From: Verrucomicrobiota bacterium
Lineage (GTDB): Bacteria > Verrucomicrobiota > Kiritimatiellia > CAIVKH01
NCBI GenBank assembly: GCA_024233345.1
Contig: JACKPT010000005.1
Coordinates: 124,001 to 188,000, forward strand
Direction: 5' to 3'
Length of the DNA stretch: 64,000 nt
In this document: positions 52,511-61,319 of the stretch, one piece after another
Position numbering within the stretch: position 1 is the stretch's first letter
Layout: each line of letters starts with the position of its first letter
Program-made: the position numbers and the translations under genes
The notes under the pieces: generated by a model
The model's database searches: none
What the model saw: only the letters and a program-made list of their open reading frames with translations
Told to the model about the DNA's origin: nothing

Positions 52511-54400
52511 TCAGGGAACCTGCACCTTGACCCGGTAGTGGCGCTGCAGAGGCGCGGTGGCCGGGTTGGTCAGGGTTAGGATGCCGCCATTGCCCAGCAG
52601 CCCGATCTGGGATGGATGACTGCTCCAGGTGGCATTGGTGGGGTGATCCACGTACTCCAGGGTATAGGCCCGGATGCTTGAAGCGGGGAAGGATACCGTA
52701 TCCCCATTTTCCGGTCCCGGATAGCTGACCAGGAAATAATCATTGCTGTTGCCGGGGTTGGTATCGGCGAGATACTCGGCCAGGTTGGAATCCCCATCCA
52801 GATCGGTATCCACTGCTGCGTCATTGGTAGTGCTGTTCAGACCGTTTTCATTTTCCCAGAGGTCGGCCATGCCATCCATGTCCGCATCGGTATCCCAACT
52901 CCCGACAATCGACAGGTTGTTAAAGAAGGTGTCATTTTCCTCTGCATTCCGGTCGAACAGCCCGATATAGGCTAGCGGGGTGCCGGGGTTCAGCGACCGG
53001 TTGTTGAAACTGACCGACTGCGGATTGCTTCCCAGTTGGGTCATCACCAGTGAGTAGGTTGTGGTGCTGGTCACGGTGAAGGTGACCCGGATGCCGTCGG
53101 TGGTGTAGGGGAGCCCGGTGTCAAATCCGGAGGGATTCGACAGGTCATAGACCTGGTAATTGGAAAATCCGCCCCGGAAGCCGCAGGCAAACGATGCATT
53201 GTTCAGTGACGCAAAGGCATTGAATGGATCGGGATCAAACTGCAGCGGTGGTGCATAGGTGCGGAGGGCAAAGCCCACAAATCCACCGGTGCGGGGTTGG
53301 ACATTTGCGTTCAAGGAACCGCCCTGCACCCCGCCATGCTCGAAGTCGATACTGAGGGTTTCGCCAACTGCCAGGGGTGTGGTCAGGCTGCGATAGGCAG
53401 CGGCGATCTGGATATTGTCATCGCCGGTGGAACCCTCGTTGGCATACATCGCCCACGCCTTCGGCGGCACCCCGGAAGTGGAGCAATTCAGATCGTCATT
53501 ATCGGCGACCAATGGATCGTTGACTGCGAGGAATTGACCGGCGGCTTCGCCAGCGTTTTCGATCGAATTCAGGAAAATCCACGGCCCGAATCCGGTGCCA
53601 CCATTGGAGCCATCGGCCCAGCCGGATGCGTAGGCGGAATCGGAAGCATGATCGGAAGCCCGGACCGGAGCGGGGAGGTCATACAGGATTTCCGCCTGGT
53701 TGAAAAAGGCATCATAGTCGGGACCGAGCCCGGCGTTATCGTTGTAGAGGGACACCCCGAGAATGGGATCGGCATCGCTGAGGGTGCCGGAAAAGGTGTG
53801 ACGGACACCATCCGCCAGTGTGATCACCTGCAGGGTGAAGTTGGTCGGCCCGGTCAGGGTGAATTGTAGTTCCAGTCCGGCATCGGTATAAGGGATTCCG
53901 CTATCCGCGACCCCAAACAGGGAGCCGGCATCACGGAACTGATAATTTGCCAGACCGCCGGCAAAATAAAAGTCCCACTGAATCGCCGAGGCATCCATGG
54001 CATCAAGCAGACGCACCCCGACTTTACCGCCCGCGCCGACAAATCCGTTATCCATCCGTACCTTGAAGGACTGTCCCTGGTTCAGCCAGCCATTGAACGG
54101 ACGCAGGGCATTGATTCGACCCCCGCTGTTTCCAAACAGAGCCCAGGCCTTGTTGCCGGTATCAATCCCCCCCTGATCAAAGCCATTGCTGACTGAGGTT
54201 CCGGCAAAACTACCCGCAGTGCCCACGGTGGAAAAGGTCCACGCGCCACCCCAGCCGGAGCCGCCATTGTTTCCCGCGACCCAACCGCCCGCATAGGCTG
54301 TGTCCGCCGCCGTGTCCGTCGCCAGGCCCGCGCCCAAACTGCTTAACGGCCCAAATCCAGCCAAAATCGTTCCAACTATCCACCATTTGATCTGTTTCAT
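52511..54400 (-). CDS. Large secreted protein with two duplicated lectin-like modules
   Basis: 629 residues with a signal peptide (WWIVGTILAGFGPLSSLGAG). Two internal copies, at about 30-260 and 260-490, begin with AYAGGWVAGNNGGSGWGGAW and AYASGWADGSNGGTGFGPWI and share NYQFRDAGSLFG / NYQVYDLSNPSG style strands, which suggests an internal duplication of a jelly-roll module. Residues 505-550 carry calcium-type repeats (DTDADMDGMADLWENENGLN). Such proteins are common and abundant in Verrucomicrobia-like genomes. Ligand unknown. Confidence 0.7.
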   Translation of the reverse strand: MKQIKWWIVGTILAGFGPLSSLGAGLATDTAADTAYAGGWVAGNNGGSGWGGAWTFSTVGTAGSFAGTSVSNGFDQGGIDTGNKAWALFGNSGGRINALRPFNGWLNQGQSFKVRMDNGFVGAGGKVGVRLLDAMDASAIQWDFYFAGGLANYQFRDAGSLFGVADSGIPYTDAGLELQFTLTGPTNFTLQVITLADGVRHTFSGTLSDADPILGVSLYNDNAGLGPDYDAFFNQAEILYDLPAPVRASDHASDSAYASGWADGSNGGTGFGPWIFLNSIENAGEAAGQFLAVNDPLVADNDDLNCSTSGVPPKAWAMYANEGSTGDDNIQIAAAYRSLTTPLAVGETLSIDFEHGGVQGGSLNANVQPRTGGFVGFALRTYAPPLQFDPDPFNAFASLNNASFACGFRGGFSNYQVYDLSNPSGFDTGLPYTTDGIRVTFTVTSTTTYSLVMTQLGSNPQSVSFNNRSLNPGTPLAYIGLFDRNAEENDTFFNNLSIVGSWDTDADMDGMADLWENENGLNSTTNDAAVDTDLDGDSNLAEYLADTNPGNSNDYFLVSYPGPENGDTVSFPASSIRAYTLEYVDHPTNATWSSHPSQIGLLGNGGILTLTNPATAPLQRHYRVKVQVP

Positions 54401-54501
54401 TGTCTATTCCCCCTGAATTAGTCAAACGTTTAACCTAGTGGCGATTGAGTGGTCTGTGCAATACATTTTTGTAAGAAAATACAAGGCCTTGCTGGAGAGG
54501 G

Positions 54502-54864
54502 CTATCGGCGGGCGGCGACCTGCCGATGGCCCCGGATTACGTCCACTACGTTGGCCACATAGATGAACATCACGACTCCGAATGGGCCGAGCAGCGACCG
54601 GAAATCCGGAATTTCCTCCGGAGCAGGTGCGACACCGTGAAGGGCTTCTCGGACAATAGGTATGAATTCCAGAAAGAACCGGGCCATCACGATGCCGAAC
54701 AGTAGAAACAACAGGAGGAACCCAGTCATGTAGATGATGCCTGCCGTTTTTCTTCCCTGCTGTAGTTGCCCAAGGCCCGGCAGCACGACCGCCGAATAAA
54801 ACAGACAGAGCTTGAGACCCGGTTGAGAATGGTCCGGCGGCGGGACTGGTTGCTCCTTTTGCAT
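54502..54864 (-). CDS. Small membrane protein downstream of miaB
   Basis: 120 residues with three hydrophobic segments (KLCLFYSAVVLPGLGQLQQG; GIIYMTGFLLLFLLFGIVMA; GVVMFIYVANVVDVIRG). The PGLGQLQQGRKTAGI motif resembles the TM2/GWT-type 'PGxGxxYxG' motif in small membrane proteins. Its ATG overlaps the miaB stop by one base. Function unknown. Confidence 0.75.
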   Translation of the reverse strand: MQKEQPVPPPDHSQPGLKLCLFYSAVVLPGLGQLQQGRKTAGIIYMTGFLLLFLLFGIVMARFFLEFIPIVREALHGVAPAPEEIPDFRSLLGPFGVVMFIYVANVVDVIRGHRQVAARR

Positions 54865-56273
54865 CAGACCGCGAACGCCTCCGCAGGTTGTCTTTCGCGA
54901 TCAAGCAAGTCGACGGGCCGCCCCAGCAGATTAAACGGGCCGGTCCAGTCCACAAAAACCTCGACCAGCTTGCCGTGCAGATTGCGGGTGTCGTCAGCGA
55001 TCATCACCGGCTTGGCGTGGGGGGTCCGGCCGTGCCACTGGCCCTTGACCTGATTTTCCACCAGTACCTCGACCACGGTACCCTGCAAGGCCCGGTTTTT
55101 CTCCTCGAGAATCTTTCGCTGCAACTGTTCCAACAATACCCACCGGCGGGATTTTTCTTCATGCGGAACATCATCTTTCATTTTCCGGGCGGCAATGGTC
55201 TTGGGGCGCACCGAATATTTGGCGAGATGAATCTTGTCCAACCGCAGATCGTTCAGCAGGTGCCAGGTGTCCATGAACTGGGCCTCGGTTTCACCGGGAA
55301 AGCCGACAATAATATCGGTATGGATCGCGGCATCCGGGATGATGGATCGAATTTTTTCCACCAGAGCCCGGTACTGCTCCTGGGTATAGCCTCGCCGCAT
55401 GTTCTCCAGTACCTGATTGTTCCCTGCCTGGATCGGCACTTCGATCTGGGGGCACACCTTCCCCACCTCCGCCACCGTTTCCAAAATGGAATCGGTCATA
55501 TAGTTGGGATGACTGGTCAAAAACCGGATGCGCTCGATACCATCGATCTGTGCGGTCTCCCGCAGCAGGTGACTGAGATTGGTGTCATCATGAAAATCAG
55601 TGCCATACCGGTCGACAATCTGTCCGAGCAGCATGATCTCCTTGATGCCCTGCCGGGCAAGGGATTCGGTTTCCTGGAGGATCTCCGCCATCGGGCGGCT
55701 CCGCTCCGCTCCCCGGCGGTAGGGAATGACACAAAATGTGCAGGCGTGTGAACAACCGAGCACCACCGGCACGTTGGCGGTGATCGTGCGCCCGATGTCA
55801 TCCTGGGGCAGGGGCAGGTCCTCATCCTGGATCGCTTCACGAATCGACCGCTCCCGCGCCTCCTGGTCCAGCAGCGCCTGCATCAACCCCTTTTGCTCAA
55901 GGAAGTCGAGCAGAGGCCGGGTTTCCGATGGGGGAAGAAAGACGTCCACATAGGGAAACTTTCGCTGCAAAGCGGGTGTTTCCTTCATTCCGACCATGCA
56001 TCCCATCAGGCCGATCATGAGCCCGGGGTTGGATTCCTTGATCGAACCGATCTGCCCGATTTTGCTGTAGGCCTTGTTTTCCGCCTGCTGCCGGACCACG
56101 CAGGTATTGATCACTACCAGATCCGCCTCCGCCGGATCCACCACCGGCGACCAACCGGAAAATTCCAATTGCTGGGCGAGACGGCGGGAATCCGCCTCAT
56201 TCATCTGGCACCCGATTGTCCAGATGTGATAGCGCTTGCGACCCGCCGCCGGTTCTGTCATTTGCTGATTCAT
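54864..56273 (-). CDS. miaB: tRNA-2-methylthio-N6-dimethylallyladenosine synthase
   Basis: 469 residues from ATG 56273 (or 56261, which has a better spaced AAGGA). MTTase N domain HIWTIGCQMNEADSRRLAQQ with its cluster cysteine, further cysteines in VINTCVVR and GLMGCMVG, the radical-SAM cluster CSHACTFCVIPYRRGAERSR near residue 172, and a TRAM domain at the C terminus (VVEVLVENQVKGQWHGRTP). Methylthiolates A37 of tRNAs reading UNN codons. A much longer frame reported upstream (to 56975) is an accident of low stop density. Confidence 0.95.
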   Translation of the reverse strand: MNQQMTEPAAGRKRYHIWTIGCQMNEADSRRLAQQLEFSGWSPVVDPAEADLVVINTCVVRQQAENKAYSKIGQIGSIKESNPGLMIGLMGCMVGMKETPALQRKFPYVDVFLPPSETRPLLDFLEQKGLMQALLDQEARERSIREAIQDEDLPLPQDDIGRTITANVPVVLGCSHACTFCVIPYRRGAERSRPMAEILQETESLARQGIKEIMLLGQIVDRYGTDFHDDTNLSHLLRETAQIDGIERIRFLTSHPNYMTDSILETVAEVGKVCPQIEVPIQAGNNQVLENMRRGYTQEQYRALVEKIRSIIPDAAIHTDIIVGFPGETEAQFMDTWHLLNDLRLDKIHLAKYSVRPKTIAARKMKDDVPHEEKSRRWVLLEQLQRKILEEKNRALQGTVVEVLVENQVKGQWHGRTPHAKPVMIADDTRNLHGKLVEVFVDWTGPFNLLGRPVDLLDRERQPAEAFAV

Positions 56274-56468
56274 CCTTGGCGGGTTAGTTAACCACCGAAC
56301 CGCGGCCAATACAACCCCTCCATACAAGGTTACAGGACAACCAGATGCTCTTGGCCCGCCCCGCGCATTGGGAAAGGGGAATGGATTGGTATCAAGCATC
56401 AGGGGTGTCAAGCGGCTCACGTTTGAGGTTTGACATCGGGGAACCCTCCATCCAAGCATACGGAACCG

Positions 56469-58283
56469 ATGAATAAGCCCTATTATCAATGGTACCGAAC
56501 GACGGCTCCCTATAAAAAGACAGGACAACCCCTTTCGGCGGAACGGCTTCGCCAAAATGCCCTGACTGCGGGCCAGGGCTGGGCTACCTCGGCCAAGGAT
56601 TTCCACTGGATCGAACAGAACATCCCCTGCCAGATGGCCTGTCCCGCCAAGACCGATATTCCCGGCTATCTCGATGCGATCGCCCGGGGGGACTATCGTG
56701 AAGCCTACGAAATCAATTTGCGCGACAATGTCTTTCCCGCCGTGCTGGGCCGGGTTTGCACCCGTCCCTGCGAACCGGCTTGCCGTCATGGGGGGGAGGG
56801 GCTGGGGGAGCCGGTGGCGATTTGCTTCTCCAAGCGTTCCGCTGCGGATTTCATGGACCGCCAGGAGCTGATCACCCTCGAGCCGATGTTTGAAAAGACA
56901 GGACTCAAAATCACGGTGGTGGGGTCCGGAGCGGCGGGACTCACGGCGGCCCGGGAGCTGGCACTGCTCGGTCACGAGGTCACGGTTCTCGAAAAGGAAC
57001 AGGAACCGGGCGGATTAATGATTCATGGTATTCCGGAGTTTCGCCTGCCCAGGGAATGGGTCCGCCGGGAGATCGAACAGATCCAACGCACCGGGGTGGA
57101 TATACGCTGTGGACAGGAAATATCCGGTCCGGCGGACTTGGAGCGGCTCACCGGGGACTGCGATGCCTTGGTGCTCGCGGTCGGCACCAGCCGTCCCTAC
57201 CTCCCGGAGATACCCGGGGCCGCGCTGACCGGGGTGCATACCGGCCTGACCTTTCTGCGGAGCGCCAATCTTGGGGAAACCAAGGCCATTGAAGGCAACG
57301 TTGTGGTCATCGGGGGCGGTTTTACCGCAGTGGATTGTGCCCGGATGGCCAAGCGGCTGGGGGCCGACTCGGTACAGGTCTTTTATCGGCGGACCGAAGC
57401 GGAAATGTACATTTCTCCCCATGAATTGGCAGAAATGCAGGAGGAGGGGATCAGCTTTGAACCGCAGGTCGCGCCGCTGGCTTTTCTGGGACGCGAGGGT
57501 CACCTCACCGCAGTCAACCTCGCCCGCACGAAGCCTGGCGAGCGGGGGACGGATGGCCGCCGTTCGTTCCGTATCGAGGAAGAGACCACCTTTGTCGTGG
57601 ATGCCGATCATGTCCTCCTTGCCACCGGCCAGATCCGGGATGAGGCATGGCTCGCTGACCTGCTCGGCGGGCCGCTCCCGCCCGGCAGGCCCCACCGAAC
57701 CCAGCACGACAAGGTGTTCCTTGCCGGGGATGTGGAAACCGGGGCCGGGTCGCTGATCCATGCGGTGGCCCAAGGGAAGGCCTGTGCGCATGTGGTGGAT
57801 CAAACCCTGATGTCGGAGCGCCGGGTCGGGGAAGCGGTTTGGATCGAAGATGCCGACACCACCGGCCGCACCCGGGAGATGGACGCCATACCCCGCCAGC
57901 CATTGCCAACCCTGCCGGTGGTCGAACGGACTGCCACCGCCGAAGTGGAAACCGGATATGCCGAGGATGCCGCCCAGACCGAGGCCAGCCGCTGCTACTT
58001 GTGCCACTTCAAATTCGAAATCGACAATGACCTCTGCATCTATTGCGACCGCTGCCTGAAGGTGAAGCCGGTCGAGGATTGCATCGTGAAGGCCAAAGCC
58101 CTCGACTATGACGACCAGGGCCGCATGGTCGACATCGTTCCCTCCACCAGCTACGAGGACTATAACCTCCTCTACATCGACCAATCCAAATGCATCCGCT
58201 GCAACGCCTGCCGGGATGTCTGCCCGGTCGAATGCATCTCCCTCCAAAAGGTCTCCTTGAAATCAGTCGGATATCGGGGATAG
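56469..58283 (+). CDS. GltD-like iron-sulfur flavoprotein with a C-terminal ferredoxin domain
   Basis: 604 residues from ATG 56469. The N-terminal cluster domain has CQMACPAKTDIPGYL and CTRPCEPACRHGG; the FAD fold starts VVGSGAAGLTAARELALLG near residue 154; the NADPH fold VVIGGGFTAVDCARMAKRLG near residue 277; and the GltD signature VFLAGDVETGAGSLIHAVAQ follows. The last 100 residues hold two ferredoxin-like cysteine sets (CIYCDRC; CIRCNACRDVCPVECI). No gltB is nearby, so it may pass electrons elsewhere. Probably divergent from miaB. Confidence 0.85.
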   Translation: MNKPYYQWYRTTAPYKKTGQPLSAERLRQNALTAGQGWATSAKDFHWIEQNIPCQMACPAKTDIPGYLDAIARGDYREAYEINLRDNVFPAVLGRVCTRPCEPACRHGGEGLGEPVAICFSKRSAADFMDRQELITLEPMFEKTGLKITVVGSGAAGLTAARELALLGHEVTVLEKEQEPGGLMIHGIPEFRLPREWVRREIEQIQRTGVDIRCGQEISGPADLERLTGDCDALVLAVGTSRPYLPEIPGAALTGVHTGLTFLRSANLGETKAIEGNVVVIGGGFTAVDCARMAKRLGADSVQVFYRRTEAEMYISPHELAEMQEEGISFEPQVAPLAFLGREGHLTAVNLARTKPGERGTDGRRSFRIEEETTFVVDADHVLLATGQIRDEAWLADLLGGPLPPGRPHRTQHDKVFLAGDVETGAGSLIHAVAQGKACAHVVDQTLMSERRVGEAVWIEDADTTGRTREMDAIPRQPLPTLPVVERTATAEVETGYAEDAAQTEASRCYLCHFKFEIDNDLCIYCDRCLKVKPVEDCIVKAKALDYDDQGRMVDIVPSTSYEDYNLLYIDQSKCIRCNACRDVCPVECISLQKVSLKSVGYRG

Positions 58284-58291
58284 TACAATCA

Positions 58292-58327
58292 GAAAACCTG
58301 ACACCTGAAACCCTACCCCCGAAACCC
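58292..58327. repeat. ACCTGAAACC-type short repeats
   Basis: The gap before the peroxiredoxin gene contains ACCTGACACCTGAAACCC followed by CCCGAAACCC, the same kind of string as at 9600-9633. Confidence 0.35.
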
Positions 58328-58339
58328 AAGGACTCTGAA

Positions 58340-58858
58340 ATGAAAAAAATGACCACTCTCATCATGATCGCCCTGATCGGGCTTGGAGGATCCGCCATGG
58401 CATTGACCGAAGGAGATACTGTTCCGGACATCAAGGTTGCCTCCACCTCCGGCGAGGAGGTCTCCCTGGCCGACTTTAAGGGAAGCTGGCTGGTGGTGTA
58501 TTTCTACCCCAAATCCTTCACCCCCGGCTGCACCAAGGAGGCTTGCTCCCTGCGGGATGGCTATGCGGAACTCGAAGCCACCGGGGCGACCCTGCTCGGG
58601 GTCAGTCTCGATGATCTCGAGACCCAGCACAAGTTCCGCAAGGACTACCAACTCCCCTTCAACCTCCTCGCCGATACCAGCAAGGAACTGTCCCGATCCA
58701 TGGGCGCCCTGATGGTCGGAGGCTTCATGACCAAGCGCGTGACTTTCATCATCAACCCCGAAGGTACCATTGCCAGGGTGCTGACCTCGGTGAATGTCGG
58801 CGACCACGATTCCGAGGTGCTGGCGGTCTTGAAGGAATTGCAAGCCAAAGACGCTTGA
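58340..58858 (+). CDS. Exported PrxQ/BCP-type peroxiredoxin
   Basis: 172 residues with a signal peptide (MTTLIMIALIGLGGSAMA), unusual for a family that is mostly cytoplasmic. The peroxidatic cysteine C64 and resolving C69 lie in FTPGCTKEACSLRD, five residues apart, the PrxQ pattern. VTFIINPEGTIARVL marks the conserved late strand. AAGGA precedes the ATG. Probably removes peroxides in the periplasm. Confidence 0.92.
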   Translation: MKKMTTLIMIALIGLGGSAMALTEGDTVPDIKVASTSGEEVSLADFKGSWLVVYFYPKSFTPGCTKEACSLRDGYAELEATGATLLGVSLDDLETQHKFRKDYQLPFNLLADTSKELSRSMGALMVGGFMTKRVTFIINPEGTIARVLTSVNVGDHDSEVLAVLKELQAKDA

Positions 58859-58951
58859 TGCCGCAGGAAAAACCGCGCCGCCGCGGGTGCGCACCAGGCG
58901 GTGCGGATCCCGCTGCACATGCATGATCCCCGGTCGCCTGCGCGGTGACGG

Positions 58952-60781
58952 TCAGCGAATGCCGTACAGGTGTTTCCGGTAATCGCTGACCGACCGCTTC
59001 CACTCGAACTGGTCCAGCATGTGCCAACCATTCAGGATCATCTGCGCATACTGATCCTGGTCTTGATAGAGGTCGGCGGCCAGGCCCAGCGCGGCGGTTG
59101 CCGATTCGGTCATGCGCCGGAATAGCAGGATGTCCCGCCTCGCTTCGGCCCGGTCGCTCTTGGGGTTGGTGGCCCAGTAGTCGCAGTCAATCAGATCCCG
59201 CCAGCCATCGGTTTCCTCGGCAAACGAAACCTGCTCGCGAAAAAGAATGCCGGTGGGCCGCAATGCCCGGGCGGGATGGATCTTGCGCACCAGTTGCCGT
59301 CCATACAGACTGAGTACCTCTTCCCGATTCAGGCATTCGGGGTGGGGGGCCACTTGCTGGATCAGGCCTCCCACCGCCCGGGCGACCACCGGCATCCCGG
59401 CAAGGTACCCCTCGCTGGCAGCCCCGAATGGCTCGTACATCGAGGCCATGACCAGAAACGAACTGCCGCGCTGCAGGGCGAGAAAAACCGGCTTGGGAAC
59501 CCGGTGCGGTAATACGCACACTTCGCCCGGACGATCCGCCGCGAGCCGCTTCAGGAAGTCCAATCCGAGAAAACCCTCGTCACCCGGCATCACCGCAAAG
59601 ACATATCGGCCCGCCCCCCGGGGCATCGCCCGGATGGCCTCGACCAGCACATCAAACCCCTTCTGGCGCGGATCATCCCGGCCCAACATGAAAAAGACCG
59701 GAATGTTCGGATCCTCCAGATCCAGCGGTTCACCCCATTGAACCTTCACCCCCTCCTTCCGCACTTGATGTTGATAGCCGGTGAGCACCGTGCCCAGCGT
59801 CTGGCGCCCGGCCCATTTTTCCTGCTGCAGTAGATCGACCTTCCCCTTGACCGCCTGCTGCCGGGCCTTCTCCGAAAACGGAAAATCCAGCGGCCCGAAG
59901 ATGCCATTGTCGATCCCGATCAGCCCGCGCCGCTTGAACACCCGCTGCAGGTGCGGGCAAAAGATCTGGGTGTAGAGCACCTCGTTGCGCAGCTCGTGGG
60001 CAAAGTGACGGGAGACGGTCGAGACCGGTGCGTCCAGCAAGGGAATCATCTGCTCGAGAATGGAACGGCTCAACGAAAGCCCCAGATGCTCGGCGAAGTC
60101 GCAGGCCCGGGGGGAATTGCCCGGGTGCAATGGCTTGTCGTAGGGATTGTGAATGGTCAGGGCACAGGCCACCGAAGCCACCGCCGGGGACAGGGGGATC
60201 CGGCGAATCGATTGGGCCACCGCGGCGGTCTCCCAATCCTGCATGTGCAAAACCAACCTGGTCGCACCGATCCATCCCGCACGGGCCAGCTCGGCCAGGG
60301 CGATGGGCACCGCCGCACAAAATAACAGGGCATCCTCGGTCAGCTTCTCCCCATTGATCTGATTCCGGTACGGATCGAGCGGGATCCGGGGATTGCAGGG
60401 ATTGACGTAGGGGTTCTCCGGCGCGGTGAAAAAATCATCGGACGACAGAAACCAGGTTCGCAGCCCATCCGGATGAATGGCCTCCCACACCTGAACCGGA
60501 TACGCCTGCCCGCGAATCAGAACATGAAAGGCCAGCTTTTCGGCCAGGGATGCCAGGGTCCCCGCTCGGAGCAGTTGCTTCAGGTCCACCAGGTTCCGGA
60601 ATAGCGGAGTCATCAGGGAACAGCGAGCCGTCCCGAGTTCCCGGGGCAACAGCTTCATGACCGCCCCCAGCCCCCCGAAGGCAAAATACTCCGTTTCCAT
60701 GGTCAGGAAAATCACATGCGTATCACCGGGCCAGCGAAGGTGTGACCGGGATTTCCGAGCAGACGAAGCAGCTTGTTTCAT
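58952..60781 (-). CDS. Glycogen/starch synthase-like GT5 glycosyltransferase
   Basis: 609 residues, GT-B fold. The N-terminal substrate motif is TEYFAFGGLGAVMKLLPREL near residue 30 (the KxGGL region of glycogen synthases, with Lys replaced). The C-terminal nucleotide-sugar domain has PVFFMLGRDDPRQKGFDVLV near residue 354 and EPFGAASEGYLAGMPVVARA (E-x7-E) near residue 450. Unusually long for GlgA (about 480), so substrate may differ. No other glycogen genes are nearby. Confidence 0.82.
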   Translation of the reverse strand: MKQAASSARKSRSHLRWPGDTHVIFLTMETEYFAFGGLGAVMKLLPRELGTARCSLMTPLFRNLVDLKQLLRAGTLASLAEKLAFHVLIRGQAYPVQVWEAIHPDGLRTWFLSSDDFFTAPENPYVNPCNPRIPLDPYRNQINGEKLTEDALLFCAAVPIALAELARAGWIGATRLVLHMQDWETAAVAQSIRRIPLSPAVASVACALTIHNPYDKPLHPGNSPRACDFAEHLGLSLSRSILEQMIPLLDAPVSTVSRHFAHELRNEVLYTQIFCPHLQRVFKRRGLIGIDNGIFGPLDFPFSEKARQQAVKGKVDLLQQEKWAGRQTLGTVLTGYQHQVRKEGVKVQWGEPLDLEDPNIPVFFMLGRDDPRQKGFDVLVEAIRAMPRGAGRYVFAVMPGDEGFLGLDFLKRLAADRPGEVCVLPHRVPKPVFLALQRGSSFLVMASMYEPFGAASEGYLAGMPVVARAVGGLIQQVAPHPECLNREEVLSLYGRQLVRKIHPARALRPTGILFREQVSFAEETDGWRDLIDCDYWATNPKSDRAEARRDILLFRRMTESATAALGLAADLYQDQDQYAQMILNGWHMLDQFEWKRSVSDYRKHLYGIR

Positions 60782-61053
60782 GATGCAACTCTCTATCGTG
60801 GGCGCAAGAATTCAGTCAGTTTTGCCCTTAGCCGAGAGTGGCGGTTTCCCCAAAAAAGACAAGGGAGAATCTACCCGTTCTGGTTGAACTTCCATGATCA
60901 GACCTGCCTGCAGTCGGTTTGAGCGAAGCAAAGCAATCGTAGATTCACCCGATGGGTACAGAATGTTCCCGCCATTGATCTGAAATGCTGCTGCTTGGGG
61001 GCGAAGTGGCCCGATATCCTGTCCCGCGTCCGTGGAGCCCACGCCATGACAAC

Positions 61054-61080
61054 AAAAAACCCGGAACAGATGTTCCGGGT
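61054..61080 (-). terminator. Rho-independent terminator after the initiator tRNA
   Basis: On the minus strand a 10-base-pair stem (ACCCGGAACA, loop TC, TGTTCCGGGT) is followed by a run of T, starting about ten bases after the tRNA 3' end. The 270 bases between here and the GT5 gene hold no convincing gene. Confidence 0.8.
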
Positions 61081-61088
61081 CTTTCAAT

Positions 61089-61165
<77 letters not shown>

Positions 61166-61212
61166 GTCAAAATCGTTGCGCTCGCTCCTGGTCATGCGTG
61201 CTGCGATGTAGA

Positions 61213-61240
61213 AACATACGGATTTGTGTCGTGGGGTCAA
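61213..61240 (-). promoter_or_regulatory. Promoter of the initiator tRNA gene
   Basis: On the minus strand TTGACC (61240-61235) and TATGTT (61218-61213) have a 16-base spacer, about 50 bases before the mature tRNA start. Confidence 0.5.
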
Positions 61241-61284
61241 GACTTTGATTGGAAAAAGATTTCTTGGGCGGATGGGTGTGATTC

Positions 61285-61313
61285 TTGACCGGGGCGGTTG
61301 TAGGCTTCATGAT
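61285..61313 (+). promoter_or_regulatory. Promoter of thiD, apparently leaderless
   Basis: TTGACC (61285-61290) and CATGAT (61308-61313) are 17 bases apart. Transcription would begin about 7 bases later, at or next to the thiD ATG at 61320. Confidence 0.5.
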
Positions 61314-61319
61314 AACCGC

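Noticed and set aside
56430..56468. Consensus TTGACA at 56430 as promoter of the GltD-like gene
   Set aside because: No acceptable -10 box lies at 15-19 bases; only AAGCAT at 18, which is weak.
56274..56975. 700-base upstream extension of the miaB frame
   Set aside because: It runs antisense through the start of the GltD-like gene and adds residues unlike any MiaB; the normal MiaB N terminus begins near 56273.
60812..61087. Minus-strand frame of 91 codons between the GT5 gene and the tRNA
   Set aside because: It begins inside the tRNA terminator and has no ribosome binding site or known domain. A decayed gene fragment (FQINGGNILYPSGESTIALL) cannot be excluded.
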